Of a DNA stretch of 64,000 bases, positions 1 through 12,164 are shown piece after piece. The notes beneath the pieces were generated by a model. The model ran no database searches. It was not told the DNA's origin and saw only the letters and a program-made list of their open reading frames with translations. This stretch comes from Sitta carolinensis (taxonomy: Eukaryota; Chordata; Aves; Passeriformes; Sittidae): contig CM063289.1 of the NCBI GenBank assembly GCA_032173965.1, forward strand, positions 28,297,690 to 28,361,689, in the 5' to 3' direction. Position numbers and translations under genes: made by a program. Position 1 is the first letter of the stretch, and each line of letters starts with the position of its first letter.

Positions 1-620
1 CTAAAATCCTCTCTGTGGCTCTTTTCTGCACCCTCTCCAGTTTTCCAACAATTTTTAAAAGTGTGAGCACTAGCAACTGCATAATCTTATATTGTCTGTA
101 TTAAAAGCAATTGTGTTTGAATGGGCTCAGCTCATGAAGCAACTGAGATCACTTGGAGTGTCATTCTCATCGCTGTCTGTCACTCCACCAATGTTCCTGT
201 CACCCTCAGATTTATCAGCTGTGAATTTACAGTGTTTACATCCAAATCATTGAAGAAAACATTGACTAGCATCTGACCTGATGCTGATCCTGGTAAAACT
301 CTCCCGTTTGATAACGACTCCTGATTCATAGCTACTTTTTAACAGGCTGTTTGCCAATTCCTAATCTAATTAGTGCATGCTCTGCTGCTATTTCTAATGC
401 TTTTTGATCGGAATATCACAGAGTGTTAATTCTAATCTCCATAAAAAAATGAGTATCACATCTCTTCATTGACCTTTATCATTCAGTCTTTACCTTCATC
501 ATATTATTTGATGCGCCTCATCAAAGAAAGAAATTGCGTTTGTCTGCTAAGTCTTATTTCTCCTAAAACTGTATTTACCGTCATTAATTGTATTTCCATT
601 CTTCATGGCAGCTTTTCCAA
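1..620 (-). mobile_element. Ancient CR1/L3-type LINE relic
   Basis: The order of diverged phrases matches an old amniote CR1-like LINE in reverse orientation: a CCTCTCCAGTTTTCCAACA-like segment followed by an aagtgtg-agcac-aactgca series (1-85), a segment on ATCATTGAAGAAAACATTGA (246-265), a GATGCTGATCCTGG segment (282-295), CTGTTTGCCAATTCC (347-361) and CTCATCAAAGAAAG (517-530). Divergence is high and the element is truncated by the window start. The assignment comes from remembered consensus wording, not an alignment. Confidence 0.5.
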
Positions 621-640
621 TGCATGGTAACAGCTCAGGA

Positions 641-2877
641 TGTCTTAGAGGCCTGGCTTTGAGGTCAGTACATTGTGTCATCAAACCAACCACAACAATT
701 CAATTCTGAAACCCATGCTATGAAACCTGATACATTTCATTGTAGTGTCTTCATGCTTATTTACATTCATATATAATCAGGTGATTAGAAAGGACTACTT
801 GCCACACTGCTTTAAGCATAGCCCATGGAAAAACTCCTAGTCCTGGCCACTGTTTTCCAAGTGTTTCCCAGTGACCACTGGTACAGAAACCAGTACAACC
901 TTAAGCTTCCTGAGAGCTACACGCTTCCTGAAGCCTGCCTTAGAACACCACCATGAAAGGGATGATGATGAAATATCAGCTATCATGTAACTATCTATAA
1001 ATGTTAGATTTCTACAAAGTGATTCCACTGAATTGTAATTAAGGGTTTGAAAGTCGAATGATTTTAAGTGCTAGTTTTAATTACCGCTTGGTGAACTTTA
1101 GTGTGTTAGAATTGTCACAACTTTCCTTTAGAATTAGTGTCAAGCCAGGCAATACAGTGGGAAATTATTAACTCATACTTTGGTTCAGCAATTATCTGCA
1201 TTACAAGGTTTATGCAATTAGCTGTTTAAGATGTCATTATATTTTGCCATCTGGTACACAGGAGTTTATGCATATGAACAGGCACATGTTGAAGTGATTT
1301 TCACTATATGACACTTGATCTCAACCCAAATCATCACTATAATGAGTGGAAGACACAGTGTACAGTACATTAGTGGCAGGTGCATACTATCAACTTCATT
1401 TTAATAGAAGACTTTCATGTTTCCATTTTTAAAGTATTCTGCACAAGTGCTGAAGAATTAATTGCTCGTTTGCAATCTAGCAAAAACCAAGGACACGTTA
1501 TTGCTAAATGCTAAGGAACATCAGCTTTCAGGAAAGTGGCCACTTATTTAATTTCTTTCCATCTGTAACTCCAGGCCAATTTCTGCTGCAGACAATAAGA
1601 AAGTCTCAGTTAAGTTCAGCCTAAAATGTTCTCTGGGAACACGCTGAATTACCTTTGACAGGCTCACAGCACCAAAAGCCTCTTGAGGATGGCTGTGGTG
1701 TGGTCCACGTGTGACAACCTCCAGTGTCACCAGTCTGCCAGCGCACAATGCATTGTCACCTGCATTGTCACCTTGGCCTTACCTCTGCCTGACGTCACTT
1801 GTGCCTGTTGGCTCACGCTTGACACACAGATTCTAAATCTGGGGGAAAAAGGTGTTGCTGTTGGCAGCCTCCCACCAGGAAATCCTCACTTCCAGGCGGT
1901 ACAAAATGTAAATATCAATAATGCCAGCACTGCATTCTCAGATAATACCTGGTATTTCTGACACATACTGCGTCTGGTGTTCTAAAAATATTCACAGACT
2001 TTAATTAATTAAATTGCACGCAGCTATTAACCTCATTTGACACAAGGAAACCGGTCTCTGGAATGGTAAGAGACCTCCTCAGTCACGGGAAGGCTGTGCA
2101 GAGCCTGAGAGTGAGCTGCCAACAGGGACTGTGCTCACTGAACTGCAGTGCAGGCTCTGCAGCACTGTCCTTTACCTGCCAAAGCACGGCCGTGGTTTGG
2201 GGCAGGATATGAGTTTGTCACGGGAGAATGGACAGGGTAGCTCGTGCCGCATCCTTCTCCCAGCAGGAGTGAGCGTTGAACGCATGAGACCACGCAGTCA
2301 CGTGGCTCTGCTGGAAAATCACATTTCTTAGGAATAGTCATTATTTTGGGTTCTGGTATTACACTCGGAATGTTTCCTGTGTCTTGGGGCAGTGCTGGTT
2401 GCCCCCGAGCGGGAGGAGGCAGCGTTTCCAGACCTGCTCCCAGCCACATCCCTGGCTCCAAGCAGGGGACAGAGCTGCGTCTCCACGTGCAGTCGCTGCA
2501 ACTTCATTATTGAATTACATTAACAGGCCGCCCTCTAGTGTCAGATTTTATTACTTGGGTAAAAAAAATGGGCCGGTCGGGTAAAAAATGTGTATTTTCT
2601 CTCAGTGAACACCAGTAAGAGAGGCAGCCACAGAAGCATCCAAGAAGCATTTCCGTGGAGCACATCGGAAAGTTCTCTGTCAGGTTAAAATCCCTAAAGT
2701 TTGGAGTTTTTCTCCTGAGGTTCTGGAAGTCAGTCACAGAAAGCCCAAGGAAAAGAGCACAAATCCTGTGCAGTTTTCCTTTAAAATGAATGTTAACATT
2801 TCTGTGGGTGGTTACAGCAACACTGTGGTATATACGTGCATCTATACCTCTAATGGGAAGTACTTTGTCCTCTTGTG
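641..2877. other. Intergenic, nothing recognised
   Basis: This is unique AT-rich DNA apart from the CTCF-like motif near 2.53 kb. All open frames are short and lack coding character. Confidence 0.6.
2526..2542 (-). promoter_or_regulatory. CTCF-like motif
   Basis: On the minus strand ACACTAGAGGGCGG fits the CTCF core (CCASYAGRKGGC) with one mismatch at the first core C. It is isolated in AT-rich intergenic DNA. Binding is not shown. Confidence 0.4.
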
Positions 2878-2924
<47 letters not shown>

Positions 2925-2943
2925 ATATATCTATATATCTATC
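2878..2943. repeat. (TA)n microsatellite with TATATC units
   Basis: About 21 TA units are followed by three ATATATCT-type units. It lies in intergenic DNA. Confidence 0.97.
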
Positions 2944-3599
2944 AGTGTCTTTCAGGGAGATAACAGTCAATGTCCTTCAAGGCAACGCTCCCAGTGCACA
3001 GGGATTGCTTTGCTGAGGCAGAAGACAGAAAGGTGATAAACATAAGCTTACTGGCAATTATTGAGGAGTTTGCAGCATTTTAGAGCTAAGACTTGAAAAT
3101 ATTAATGCTGAACAGACAATAAATACTTTTGTGTCCTGAAACCCTTACAGGCATTAGCATTAAGTGACCAGACCTGCCCTCACCGGGCTGGTTAGGAGTG
3201 GGAAAAGGGAAAAAGCACCTTCAGGACCATTGGCAGGACAGGTCACGCAACAGCTGGTGTGAAGTAGCAGGTGAAGGCAGCGCACATCCATCAGCCAGAG
3301 ACCTGTCCTTGTGTATTAATGTTCCCCCAGGCTGAAACCACCTGCCCATCTTCCATTTTTCTGAGCACACCTGTCTCCCATGGGAGGTCTGCTTGGTGGC
3401 ATGACAAAGCCTCCTTTGGGTAAATAATGGGAAAAGTCTCAGCGCCAATTGCAGGGCACCAGGATCTCTCCCTGACCCGCTGGGGACAGGGATCTGCCGC
3501 ACACAGGGGGCACTGATGGTGTCCAGGGATGGGTTGGCTTGCAGGAAAGGTGGAAATGTTTTCCCCCAGGAGAATACAACAACTGCATCCTCTCTTCCA

Positions 3600-4150
3600 A
3601 ACTTCTCTGCAATTCCGGAGGAAGGAGCGGGGGACGCCCCACCTTCAAGTCCCACACGCAGGCGGGGGTAGCACAGAGAAACCTTGACTCTGCTGACATC
3701 AGTCGCACGCACTGCGGGTGACGGAAACACCGGCAAAGCAGGGCGAGGGTGCTCGAAGGCTTTAACCAGGATGCATTTTGCCCGGTTTTGCCGCATTTTC
3801 GTGGGTTTCGGGGCTCGAGGGCCGCCCGGGCGGCTCGGCCCCTCAGGCTGGCTTCCCGCCGGGAGGGGGCGCCTCGCCGCTGAGGCGGGGCGGGGGCGCG
3901 CGGCCGGCAGGGGCGGGGCGGCGCCGGGAACGCGCTCGGCCGCCTCCAGGGGGCGCCGCGGGGCGGGCGCGGGGGCGCGCCTGGGCGGGGGCGCGCGGGC
4001 GGGCAGGTGCGCGCACACCCCTCCAGGTGCGCGGGCACGAGAACATTTCCCCCCCCCCCAGCCCCGTCCGCGCACCGCCCCCGTCACCGCATCGCACACG
4101 GGAAGGGCGAGCAGCGAGGAGAGCAAGGGGATGCGCCCGCCCCAACAACT
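3600..4150. promoter_or_regulatory. Upstream CpG island 1
   Basis: A roughly 550-bp segment is extremely rich in CpG and GC boxes within ordinary AT-rich intergenic DNA, 12 kb upstream of the NFIA start codon. It contains a CTCF-like motif at 3943-3957. No coding sequence is recognised; long open frames on both strands are due to the near absence of AT-rich stop codons. It could be an alternative or antisense promoter of the NFIA locus. Confidence 0.65.
3943..3957 (+). promoter_or_regulatory. CTCF-like motif in CpG island 1
   Basis: CCTCCAGGGGGCGCC fits the CTCF core with one mismatch (T for A). The GC-rich context raises the chance of coincidence. Confidence 0.35.
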
Positions 4151-4699
4151 CATCTGCGAAAGTTGTTGGGTGTTGCCATCCCGACCCTCCGATCTGGATT
4201 TTGCAACCCTGCAGGAACGCAACTGGGATTATTTATTATTGTTCCTTCTTATTAATTTAATTAAGTCTTGTTGGTGTAGCATTTTTTCGCCCCGTATTAA
4301 AGGAAATGAAGTCAACATCATTAAAAGGAGTGGAATAGGCGTATGCCAAAGTATTTGTAAGAGCACGTTAAAAATATTCTAATATGAATTCCAGCTGTCT
4401 CGCAGGCCTCTGGTAACTTTTCCGAAGAAATCCAGCGACGCCGCAGCCCCGCTGCTGTCGTCTGTGGGCTGCATGCAAATTTGTGGCAACAGGGGGAAGC
4501 AACCTTCATTATTTCCTACAGTCACACTTTTTAAATCAAGTTAACTAGGAATTTTTAAAAGCCTTTGGCATTGCCTTTGGAGTAAGGCTCATGACGTTTG
4601 GGATTAAAGGGAAATTTCACCAACCTCACGTGCTCCAGGGAACAGCGAAGACCCCAGTGAGCCCAGGCTGGTGCCACAGAGGGCACATGGCATGACAGG

Positions 4700-5000
4700 G
4701 GGCTGATGGGGTACCTGAGTGCCAGGGGCTGTGTTTTGGGGTATCCCTGGTCAAGTACAGCCATGTGTTGGGCTCCAGTGCCCACGGTGGTGTACTGGTG
4801 TGTCAGAGTACGGGGCTACCTTGTGCTGGGGTACCTGTGGGCAGGCGTGGCAGTATTTAGGGGTACCTGGGTGCTGGGGCACCCATGTGAAGGCGCAGTG
4901 CTGTGCTGGGATCCCTGTGTTTGAGTGCTGGGGTACCTGTGCACCAGCAGTTCCTGTGTGCTGGGGTACCTGTGTGAGGGGCACCTGGGAGGGGTATCCG
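4700..5000 (+). repeat. Degenerate minisatellite, core GCTGGGGTACCTGTG
   Basis: Copies of the core start near 4705, 4825, 4857, 4872, 4903, 4926 and 4959, with others more diverged. Spacing varies around 30-38 bp. Open frames across it come from the periodicity and are not called as genes. Confidence 0.75.
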
Positions 5001-5179
5001 ACCCCCTCCCTACCCTGCCTTCCCCAAGATGTCATAAAACCATCCAAAGGGATGAGCCAAAGAACGGCAGTCTCAGCAAGAACAGAGCCCCCCCTGCAAA
5101 AGGAGGTGTATGGATACTGCCTCCTCTGCAGTTCCCTGGCCAGTGGGCACTGTGAGCACCAGCATGGGTCCTTTCCCTG

Positions 5180-5216
5180 TTTTGAGACACCAGGAGATGT
5201 TCCTGGTGTCTCAAAA
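5180..5216. repeat. Perfect 16-bp inverted repeat with 5-nt loop
   Basis: TTTTGAGACACCAGGA (5180-5195) and its exact complement (5201-5216) flank GATGT. Pairing stops abruptly at both outer ends. There is no T-run terminator role in a eukaryote; its origin is unknown. Confidence 0.95.
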
Positions 5217-6149
5217 GTGTTGGGAACAGCAGCACTGCTGCAAGGAGGGAAAAGCAGCTTCCCTGCAGTCTCCTCTGGACATGGATAGTAGTTGGCCATG
5301 ATCACTCTTTCCTTCCACTCAGGTGTCCTGTGTTTTCCTCTGCTCTTTACATTTCTCCCTGGCTTTCTGATTTTCTAAACCACAGGGAAGGCTTTTCCAT
5401 GGAGATTCAGTGTTCTTTCCATGTTGCACATGCAGAAGGCCGGCCCACAGCTTCCCTTTGCCAAGCAGGGCAGAAGTCATTTGCACCAAAGTTTGGAGCT
5501 CAGCGATACTGAAAATCTGGAGATATTTCTTGAATTTAACAAGGAGGGCTGCATGGAAATCAGAGTTTGATGCTGCAGTGCAGTGTGGAAAACAGTTTCA
5601 GCCTCCTGGCCTGTGTGCTGCATTATTGCTGGGGGGCTTATCCCAGATTTTATTAGCCGTGTAAGCATCTCCAGCAGCATGTGGCCGTCTTGCTCTCAGG
5701 AGTGACTCCTCCCTCACTCAGCAGTGCAAGTCTCAGGGACTTGCCAGTGCAGCTGCTGGGATTCAGGCATTCCTGAAACTTCTCCCCTGCAACCCTGCCC
5801 TGACCCTGGGCACAGCCAAGGAGATCCCACGTTGGGACAAAATTCCCAGGGATCGTGTCAGCCCCTGAATTATAGGGATACCACCAACACTTTTCATAGT
5901 GGTTTTCCTTTTTTCTTTACTGTTGAAGGATGGGAAGGGAAATAACAGGCAAAGCCACTACAGGGCCTAACAGAGATGGTGGGGGGAGGCCAGGCTGCGC
6001 TCCCAGAACACGATACCCTAATTTCTCAGGATGAGGGGATTTTTTGCTTTATGATTTTTTTTCACGGGCAGTGGGAGCAGTGCTGGGACACCGGGGTACC
6101 GCAGTGGCTGCACCCGGCTGGCACAGAGCCCCTCTGCTGCAGGGTTGGC

Positions 6150-6204
6150 AGAGCCGGAGGCTGCCTGGGGGTCTGGGAGAGCCGGAGGCTGCCCGGGAGT
6201 CTGC
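6150..6204 (+). repeat. 28-bp tandem duplication
   Basis: AGAGCCGGAGGCTGCC begins two copies at 6150 and 6178 that differ at few positions. They lie just upstream of CpG island 2. Confidence 0.8.
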
Positions 6205-6299
6205 ATCCCAGTGCCGCCGGGGAGGATGCTGCAGCTCCAGCGCGGGAGCCGTAACCCTCCCACAGCCGCATCCATATGGGACAGGGATGTATGTGCATA

Positions 6300-6806
6300 C
6301 GCACATGTACACGCGGGTCGCAGCGCTGGCAGGCAGGACCGCGCGGGGCGGGAGAGCCCGGGGGTCCCCCCGCGCCCCCGCCGCGGAGCAGGGCCCGGGA
6401 GACGCCGGGGGAGCGGCGGGGGCGGCGCGGGGGGGGCGCGGCGGCTGCCAGGTGCCCCCCTCCCTCCGTCCCTCCCGCCCTCCGCGCCGCCCCGCCACTT
6501 TTACCGAGACTTTATTTTGCAGCGGGGGTCGGGGGCGCCGGCTCTCCCCTGGATTTCTACCCCCCTCACCTTTATCTTTTCGTTATTTATATTTTTGATT
6601 TTTTTTTTTTTTTTGAGGGGGAGGGCGGGAAGCTGGCCAAAACCTTCCCGCTCTCCGCATGTGCGTGATTTAGAGTGACAGAATTGCGAGCCGGGGCTGG
6701 AGCAGCGATAAATCAGCTCCTCGCCGGTGCGGGTTGCCGGGACTCGCCCAGCGCCGGACGGAGACTGCGGCAAAAGAGAGGGGGAAAGGGGAAAAAAAAA
6801 AGAGAG

Positions 6807-6840
<34 letters not shown>

Positions 6841-7450
6841 GGGGGAATACAAGAAAAAAAACTCGGCAGCCTGCGGGCCGTGGGAGCGAGCGGCGGGCGT
6901 TGCGCGGACGCGGAGCTGCGGCGGCGGCCCCGGTCTGCGCCGCTCCGCGGGGCTTTCCTGTCTTGATTCCCTTTTTCTCGGAAGCTTTTCTTAAAGATTT
7001 TTCGTGTTTCTTTTTCCTTTTTCTTTCCTCCTCCTGTACCTTAGATGAAAATGGCTACCAGTGACTTGGCGAGCGTTGGGAAGGCAGAGCTGTCAGGTTC
7101 CGAGATTTATTTATTTATTCCCCCCCCCCCCCCCCCAAAACCCTTCCTCCAAATAATCCAGAGGCAGACCAATATCAAAGAGCAAACTTTAAAGGCTTCG
7201 CTTTAATTCTTTCCGCCCCGCTCCTGGGTTTTCTGTGCCCCCACCCGCGATGCGGTGCCAGGGCTGTGCCGGAGGGGGGCCCGGAGCTCGGCGAGCTGCG
7301 ACGCCCATCACGGTCGCCCACGCCGGGCAGCGGCTGCTCGGCGAGCGGGCAGGAATCGGGCAAAACCGGGCAGAAATCGGGCAAAACCGGGCAGGATCCG
7401 CCGCGCTGCGAACTCCCTCGGCGAGTAAAAATGGTGCCGCGGATGCTGCG
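6300..7450. promoter_or_regulatory. Upstream CpG island 2 (bipartite)
   Basis: GC- and CpG-rich blocks at about 6320-6560, 6700-6960 and 7210-7460 are separated by homopolymers, including an A run of about 30 at 6807-6836 and a C run of 17 at 7120-7136. The island lies about 9-10 kb upstream of the NFIA start. A pyrimidine tract ending in CTTAG at 7044 looks like a splice acceptor but is followed only by a 53-codon frame interrupted by the C run. An alternative upstream NFIA or lncRNA promoter is plausible but unproven. Confidence 0.55.
7346..7396 (+). repeat. Short tandem repeat, 21-bp unit
   Basis: CGGGCAGGAAT/CGGGCAAAAC alternate for about two and a half units (starts at 7346, 7357, 7367, 7378 and 7388). 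It lies within CpG island 2. Confidence 0.85.
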
Positions 7451-7493
7451 GCGGACACTGCGCTCCCGCGTAGGGATTATCCACTTTTTTTCC

Positions 7494-7526
<33 letters not shown>

Positions 7527-7549
7527 TATTTTTAAAATTATTATTTATT

Positions 7550-10500
7550 TTTCTTGTCATGCCACAGATCTTCAACTGTACTTGCAAATAAAAGCGAGAG
7601 CTCACGGATACCGCTTTCCTTCCAGCGAGGACTGAGTAGTTAATCCAATAAGTATCTGTATTGTTTGGGGCGATGTGTGTGTGGTAGGGGGGAGGCAGTT
7701 AATCATGTATCGCAATGTATGGATAAAATATATGAATATTAAAGTGACGTGGGGAAAGAGTGCCGGCGCGGGGGCTCCTTTCGGGGGAGAGGACAAAGAA
7801 GAAAGTGGAAACAATCTTTTAAAATATTTTCCATTCATAAAAATGGCAGAGAGCTTATCCACCAGTCTATTTCTGCGTCTGACTAAACAGCTAATGCGTT
7901 ATTGCCAGCTTCAAAAGATAATTGTAGTGTCGGTAGAGACCTAATAATACAGTAGCACATGTAATTTTAAACAACACCTCATTGTTTATTGGGATGTAAC
8001 TTTCCCAAAGTTTATTTGTAGCATTAAGAGATTTTTAAGTGCAGGAACAAATTGCAAATGAGCAGCTGTTGGGCGATGCACGGTTTGTGTGGCTACAAGA
8101 GTTTCTATATTTAGTGACAATCTGAATCTGAAGAGGATAAAAAAAAAAAAAAAAAAAAAAAAGAATATTTTTAAGGAAATGCTTATTTCCTCCTGGAGGA
8201 GGGGGGAGCTGGGCTGGGGGATCTCCTGGCTCAGATTTTCAGTTTTCTGAGGGAGAAATAATGCAGTCAGTGTGTCTTTGCCCACGAGCTTCACGACTGT
8301 ACGTACACCTGCTCCATAGGCTCAGAAATAACCTTTTCATGCAAGAAGTTAAGGAAGGGGTCGGGCATACGTACGTGGGGCGGTGTCGTGATTTATGTGC
8401 TTTTCCAGGAATCCAAATAAAACCATAGCTGAGCGTATCCCTTTGTAAGGGCCACCTGTGCATCGCGCCTGCTTGTTCCGGGGGTTACCCTATGGAAATC
8501 TTCCCAGCCCAGTATAGAAGTTAACACAACAGTCGGGTGAGCAGAGGATGGTCTCACCTTCTCCCTGCTGTTAGGAGAGGAAAGCAGTGATTGTGACAGG
8601 CAGCCCACACGGATTACACTTCCTTTTTTCTTTTTTTTTAAGAAAAACTCCCTTTCTAAAAAAAAAACCAAAAAACAACAAAACCAACAAAGCAGCTTCT
8701 CCAGAGAGATCCAGTACCAGCGCAGGGTGCCCAGTGCAGGGATCTACATTGCCAGGGCTTACAATGCGGCAGGTCAGTGAATTACAGTAATAAAGACTTC
8801 AAAAAAAAAAAAAAAAATTCAGATGCTGAGGCTAACACATTTCCTTCGCTATTCCAAAGGAGCCATGGGCACGGGGAAAAGGCAGAGCAAGCAAAAGGGA
8901 TTGGGTGCACTTGGCTCTGTGGTTTTTTTACAAAATCTTTTGGGCAGAAGCGTTGGCTCTCGTGCAAGTTTTTGAGTTGTTAAAACCAACCTTTACATGT
9001 GAGCTACGGCACAGCTTTTATGGTTCAATCCTTGCATGTTATGAAGTTGTCTGTAAAATTAGAGGAGGTAGAGAAGTAAAAAGCTACTAATCTCAGAGAA
9101 AGAGTATTACTTTTAATTCCCTATAATTTAATTTAGTTTGAAGTTTATGAGCTAAAAGTGGGGGGGGTTCTAAACTATCTTGTGTAAGTGTCTGTCTGTC
9201 CTATGAAGAATATATCACCTTCTAAAGAATAAAAAATTTAGGGCTGAAAGAGATATTTTTAATAGTAAAAAAGAGACAGCGTTAGGAAAACTTGCGATAT
9301 AAAACTTTTCTCTTCTGTACCGGTGAGGAAAGTGATCAGACCTCATGAGCTGTCTGGGTTAGCAGGGCTAAAACTATTTTATAAAAAATAATTGCAGATA
9401 AATTTTGTGCCATAAAAGCAGTAATAAACCTGCACCTGTTACCATGCCCTTCTAAGCAGCCTGTCTCCAACCTAGGCACAAAGTTCTCTGAGTTTGCATC
9501 TGAACAGGCTACTCATATAATTTTTTTTTTCTTCCCAAAACTTTAGCACAGATAAGAAATGTGAAAAAAATGACTTAGCAGTGAAGCAGATCACTGGTTT
9601 GATTTTATTTATTTATTTACTTATTTATTTATGTATTTATTTGGGGAAATAATGCCCATCTCATTGTGAAAGTTACAGACTCCAGAGAAAAGCTTTCAGC
9701 GAAGGGAAGCAGGGAATGCATGTTAATGAGGGCTAAAAGACCACCACTGCTTCTAAGCAGCACAGGTTGATGTTTAATATTAGTATTAATATTCCTCTTT
9801 TCTCTCAGAGATAACTTTTCTTTGTCACATAACTGCTATCTGAAACTTTACAAAGTCCAGTCAGCAATTCTTCAGGTTCATTTTTCACACCCTGTATTGA
9901 ATCTCAGCTTTTATATTCTGAGCGAACCCTGAATGTAGAATGTTCTCATATAAAAGCAGGGACAAAAGACTTACTTTCCATTTGAGAAATAGATTGAATA
10001 AATAAATATGACAATGCATGGATATATAATATACTAAAATAAACAGTGTGTGGATGGGTGTGGATGGGTATATAAACAATATTTGCCACACCGTGTTTAT
10101 ACCACTCTTGCGCAAACTTTATCAAGTGAAATTTTCATTGAGGTGAGCGATATTAGGACCAAAGTGTTTATGCCAAACTGCCTGGTAAAACATTGGATTT
10201 AGGACAACAGCAGTATCAGTTCTGCATTCTGTAATCACTCCGTATCGCTGGAGAATGTTTTTGTACCATTTTGAGAGGTGTCCCTCAGCTTCCAGCAGCG
10301 ATAACACCCTGGGACTGTGTACAAATAAAATATAACTGAGGAGGAAAGTACCTATTTGTGCCTTTCCTGAACAGGGGATTTATCCAGCTGTATGTTGGCA
10401 TCAATATGGTGGGAAGGGAGTTTTAGATTTCTGCTGGTCCACGGTGTGGCCTGGGCCGACGGGCATTGCTTGAGCTCACTTGTAAACCACAGCAAGCTTA

Positions 10501-11268
10501 TTAAACTCCATTCACTTCCACAGGGAACTTTCACTTCGAGATATATTTGGTTTTTTTCAAACAAACCCTGCTTGCAAAGGGGTTTTAATCTTAAAAGTGT
10601 TACCACTCATTTTGCTCCCCATAAGAAGATCCACAGCAGAACAAAAGGGGAAATGCTGCCTCTCCCGCCTCTGTCAGTTCTGTTGCTTCCTTTCTGCAGT
10701 CTGCACACTTTTGCTGGGAAGTTATTTCCTCCGCAATGCATTTCGCAATAGGCTGGAGACCCTGTGGAAATGCGTTACAACTCTGCAGGCATTTCTGCGA
10801 CGTGCTGGGCTCCAGAGCCAGCGCCCCACATTCGGCCGTGCCAGGCAGCGATGCCGCCAGGAGCTCACGGTCAAATCAGGTGTTTTCACACAAAGATTGA
10901 CCAATTTTTAGTGCACTTATTCCCACTTGCCCTTTGCACAACTGCTTTATTTCCCCACATGAATGTGGCTTTGGTGATGCCCCCATGGCCCAGATGCCAA
11001 ATGGTGCAGCCGTTTTCAGCTGCCGGGTAGGGACTGCATTGCCCTGCTCTGCTGCTGGGAATCGTGGTGATGGAGAGAAAATATTGCATGGAAAAACATT
11101 ATTATTCACATGTATTTAGCAGTGTAAGGTGAGAATTTCCATCAAACATACTATTCTGCTTATTTAAGCTACTCCCTGAAATTTGGAGCCTGGAAATTGA
11201 ACATTCTGCCGTCCTGCCCTCCTGTTTTAGGACAATACAGTGTTCACAAAACCATGGTGTTTATTGTA
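7550..11268. other. Intergenic, little recognised
   Basis: This is AT-rich unique sequence with A or T homopolymers near 8140-8162 and 8800-8817 and a TTTA microsatellite. There is no gene, RNA or transposon I can support. Confidence 0.6.
9603..9643. repeat. (TTTA)n microsatellite
   Basis: About ten TTTA units with ACTTA and ATGTA interruptions. Confidence 0.95.
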
Positions 11269-11345
11269 GAATCACATAACGGCTTGGTTTGTAAGGCACC
11301 TTAAATATGATCAAGTTCCAGCACTCCTGCTATGGGGAACTCAAT
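11269..11345 (-). mobile_element. Degenerate CR1 3'-end fragment
   Basis: AGAATCACATAACGGCTTGG followed by an ACCTTAAATATGATCAAGTT-like stretch matches the reverse complement of the avian CR1 3' end. The similarity fades after about 75 bp. Confidence 0.6.
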
Positions 11346-12164
11346 TTTAAGATCTGAAGCCTTTAAACTAAGGAGGAAAACCCTGTTATGCCCAGTTCTC
11401 TGGGCACCTGTGGAATAAAAAAGCAATCTCTTCCCCAGAGAGTCTTACAGAATACTCTCATTTTTGGTAGCTTCAGAATATTGTTGATTTCATTGCGGAT
11501 GGTGGGACAAGGTTAGGCATGGCACTAAACTACTGCTTGTCCATGACATTTCTACTGGGATTTGTAGATGGTTCCATTGTGGGTTGTGGGACAACAGAGA
11601 AACATCTGGGCATTGATTTCCCTCAACCTCACTTAGGTCTCTTGGGGATGCAAGTCGGCAATGTGTGGCTCTAAGGTCCTGATGGAAAAGGAATCAGGAC
11701 TGAGCCTGGCGGTTTCAGAGGGCTTCTGGCTCTCAGCGGGGTGAAGCTGCTCCCAGGGCAGCCACAGTGGCTCTCCCAAAGCCACCAACATCACTCAGGG
11801 CCCTGTTGTCTGTCTCAGGCCTTTAATGATTGCTGCTGTATGTTAACAGGCCATACCACATATAGCCCGGCTATTGTCAGCGCTGATCCTTGTCCAACTG
11901 ACGGGCTATTCAAAGCGCTTCTCAAGCCTCTCCAAAATCCCAGCTTGTTCTACCCCGATGACAGCCATCCCTCCCATTCGGAGTTCTCTTTGTATGCTTG
12001 ATAACATGGTGGAAATCCCTTATTATGCTTCTTTTAATAATGCTTTCACATGGCAAGGGGACATGATGTTTTAATTTATGCAGTGCACATCATCCTTCGA
12101 CAATTTGCTAAGAGGAGCCCTCGCGACCTAAGCCTGCGCCGAATAACACAAGTTTATGCAAAAC

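Noticed and set aside
3221..4222. 333-codon minus-strand frame and overlapping plus-strand frames in CpG island 1
   Set aside because: Pro/Arg/Ala low-complexity translation in all frames; typical CpG-island artefact.
7045..7206. Short frame starting MKMATSDLASVGKAELS after a good splice-acceptor sequence
   Set aside because: Interrupted by a C17 homopolymer coding a proline run and only 53 codons long; kept as a possible transcript boundary but not called as a CDS.
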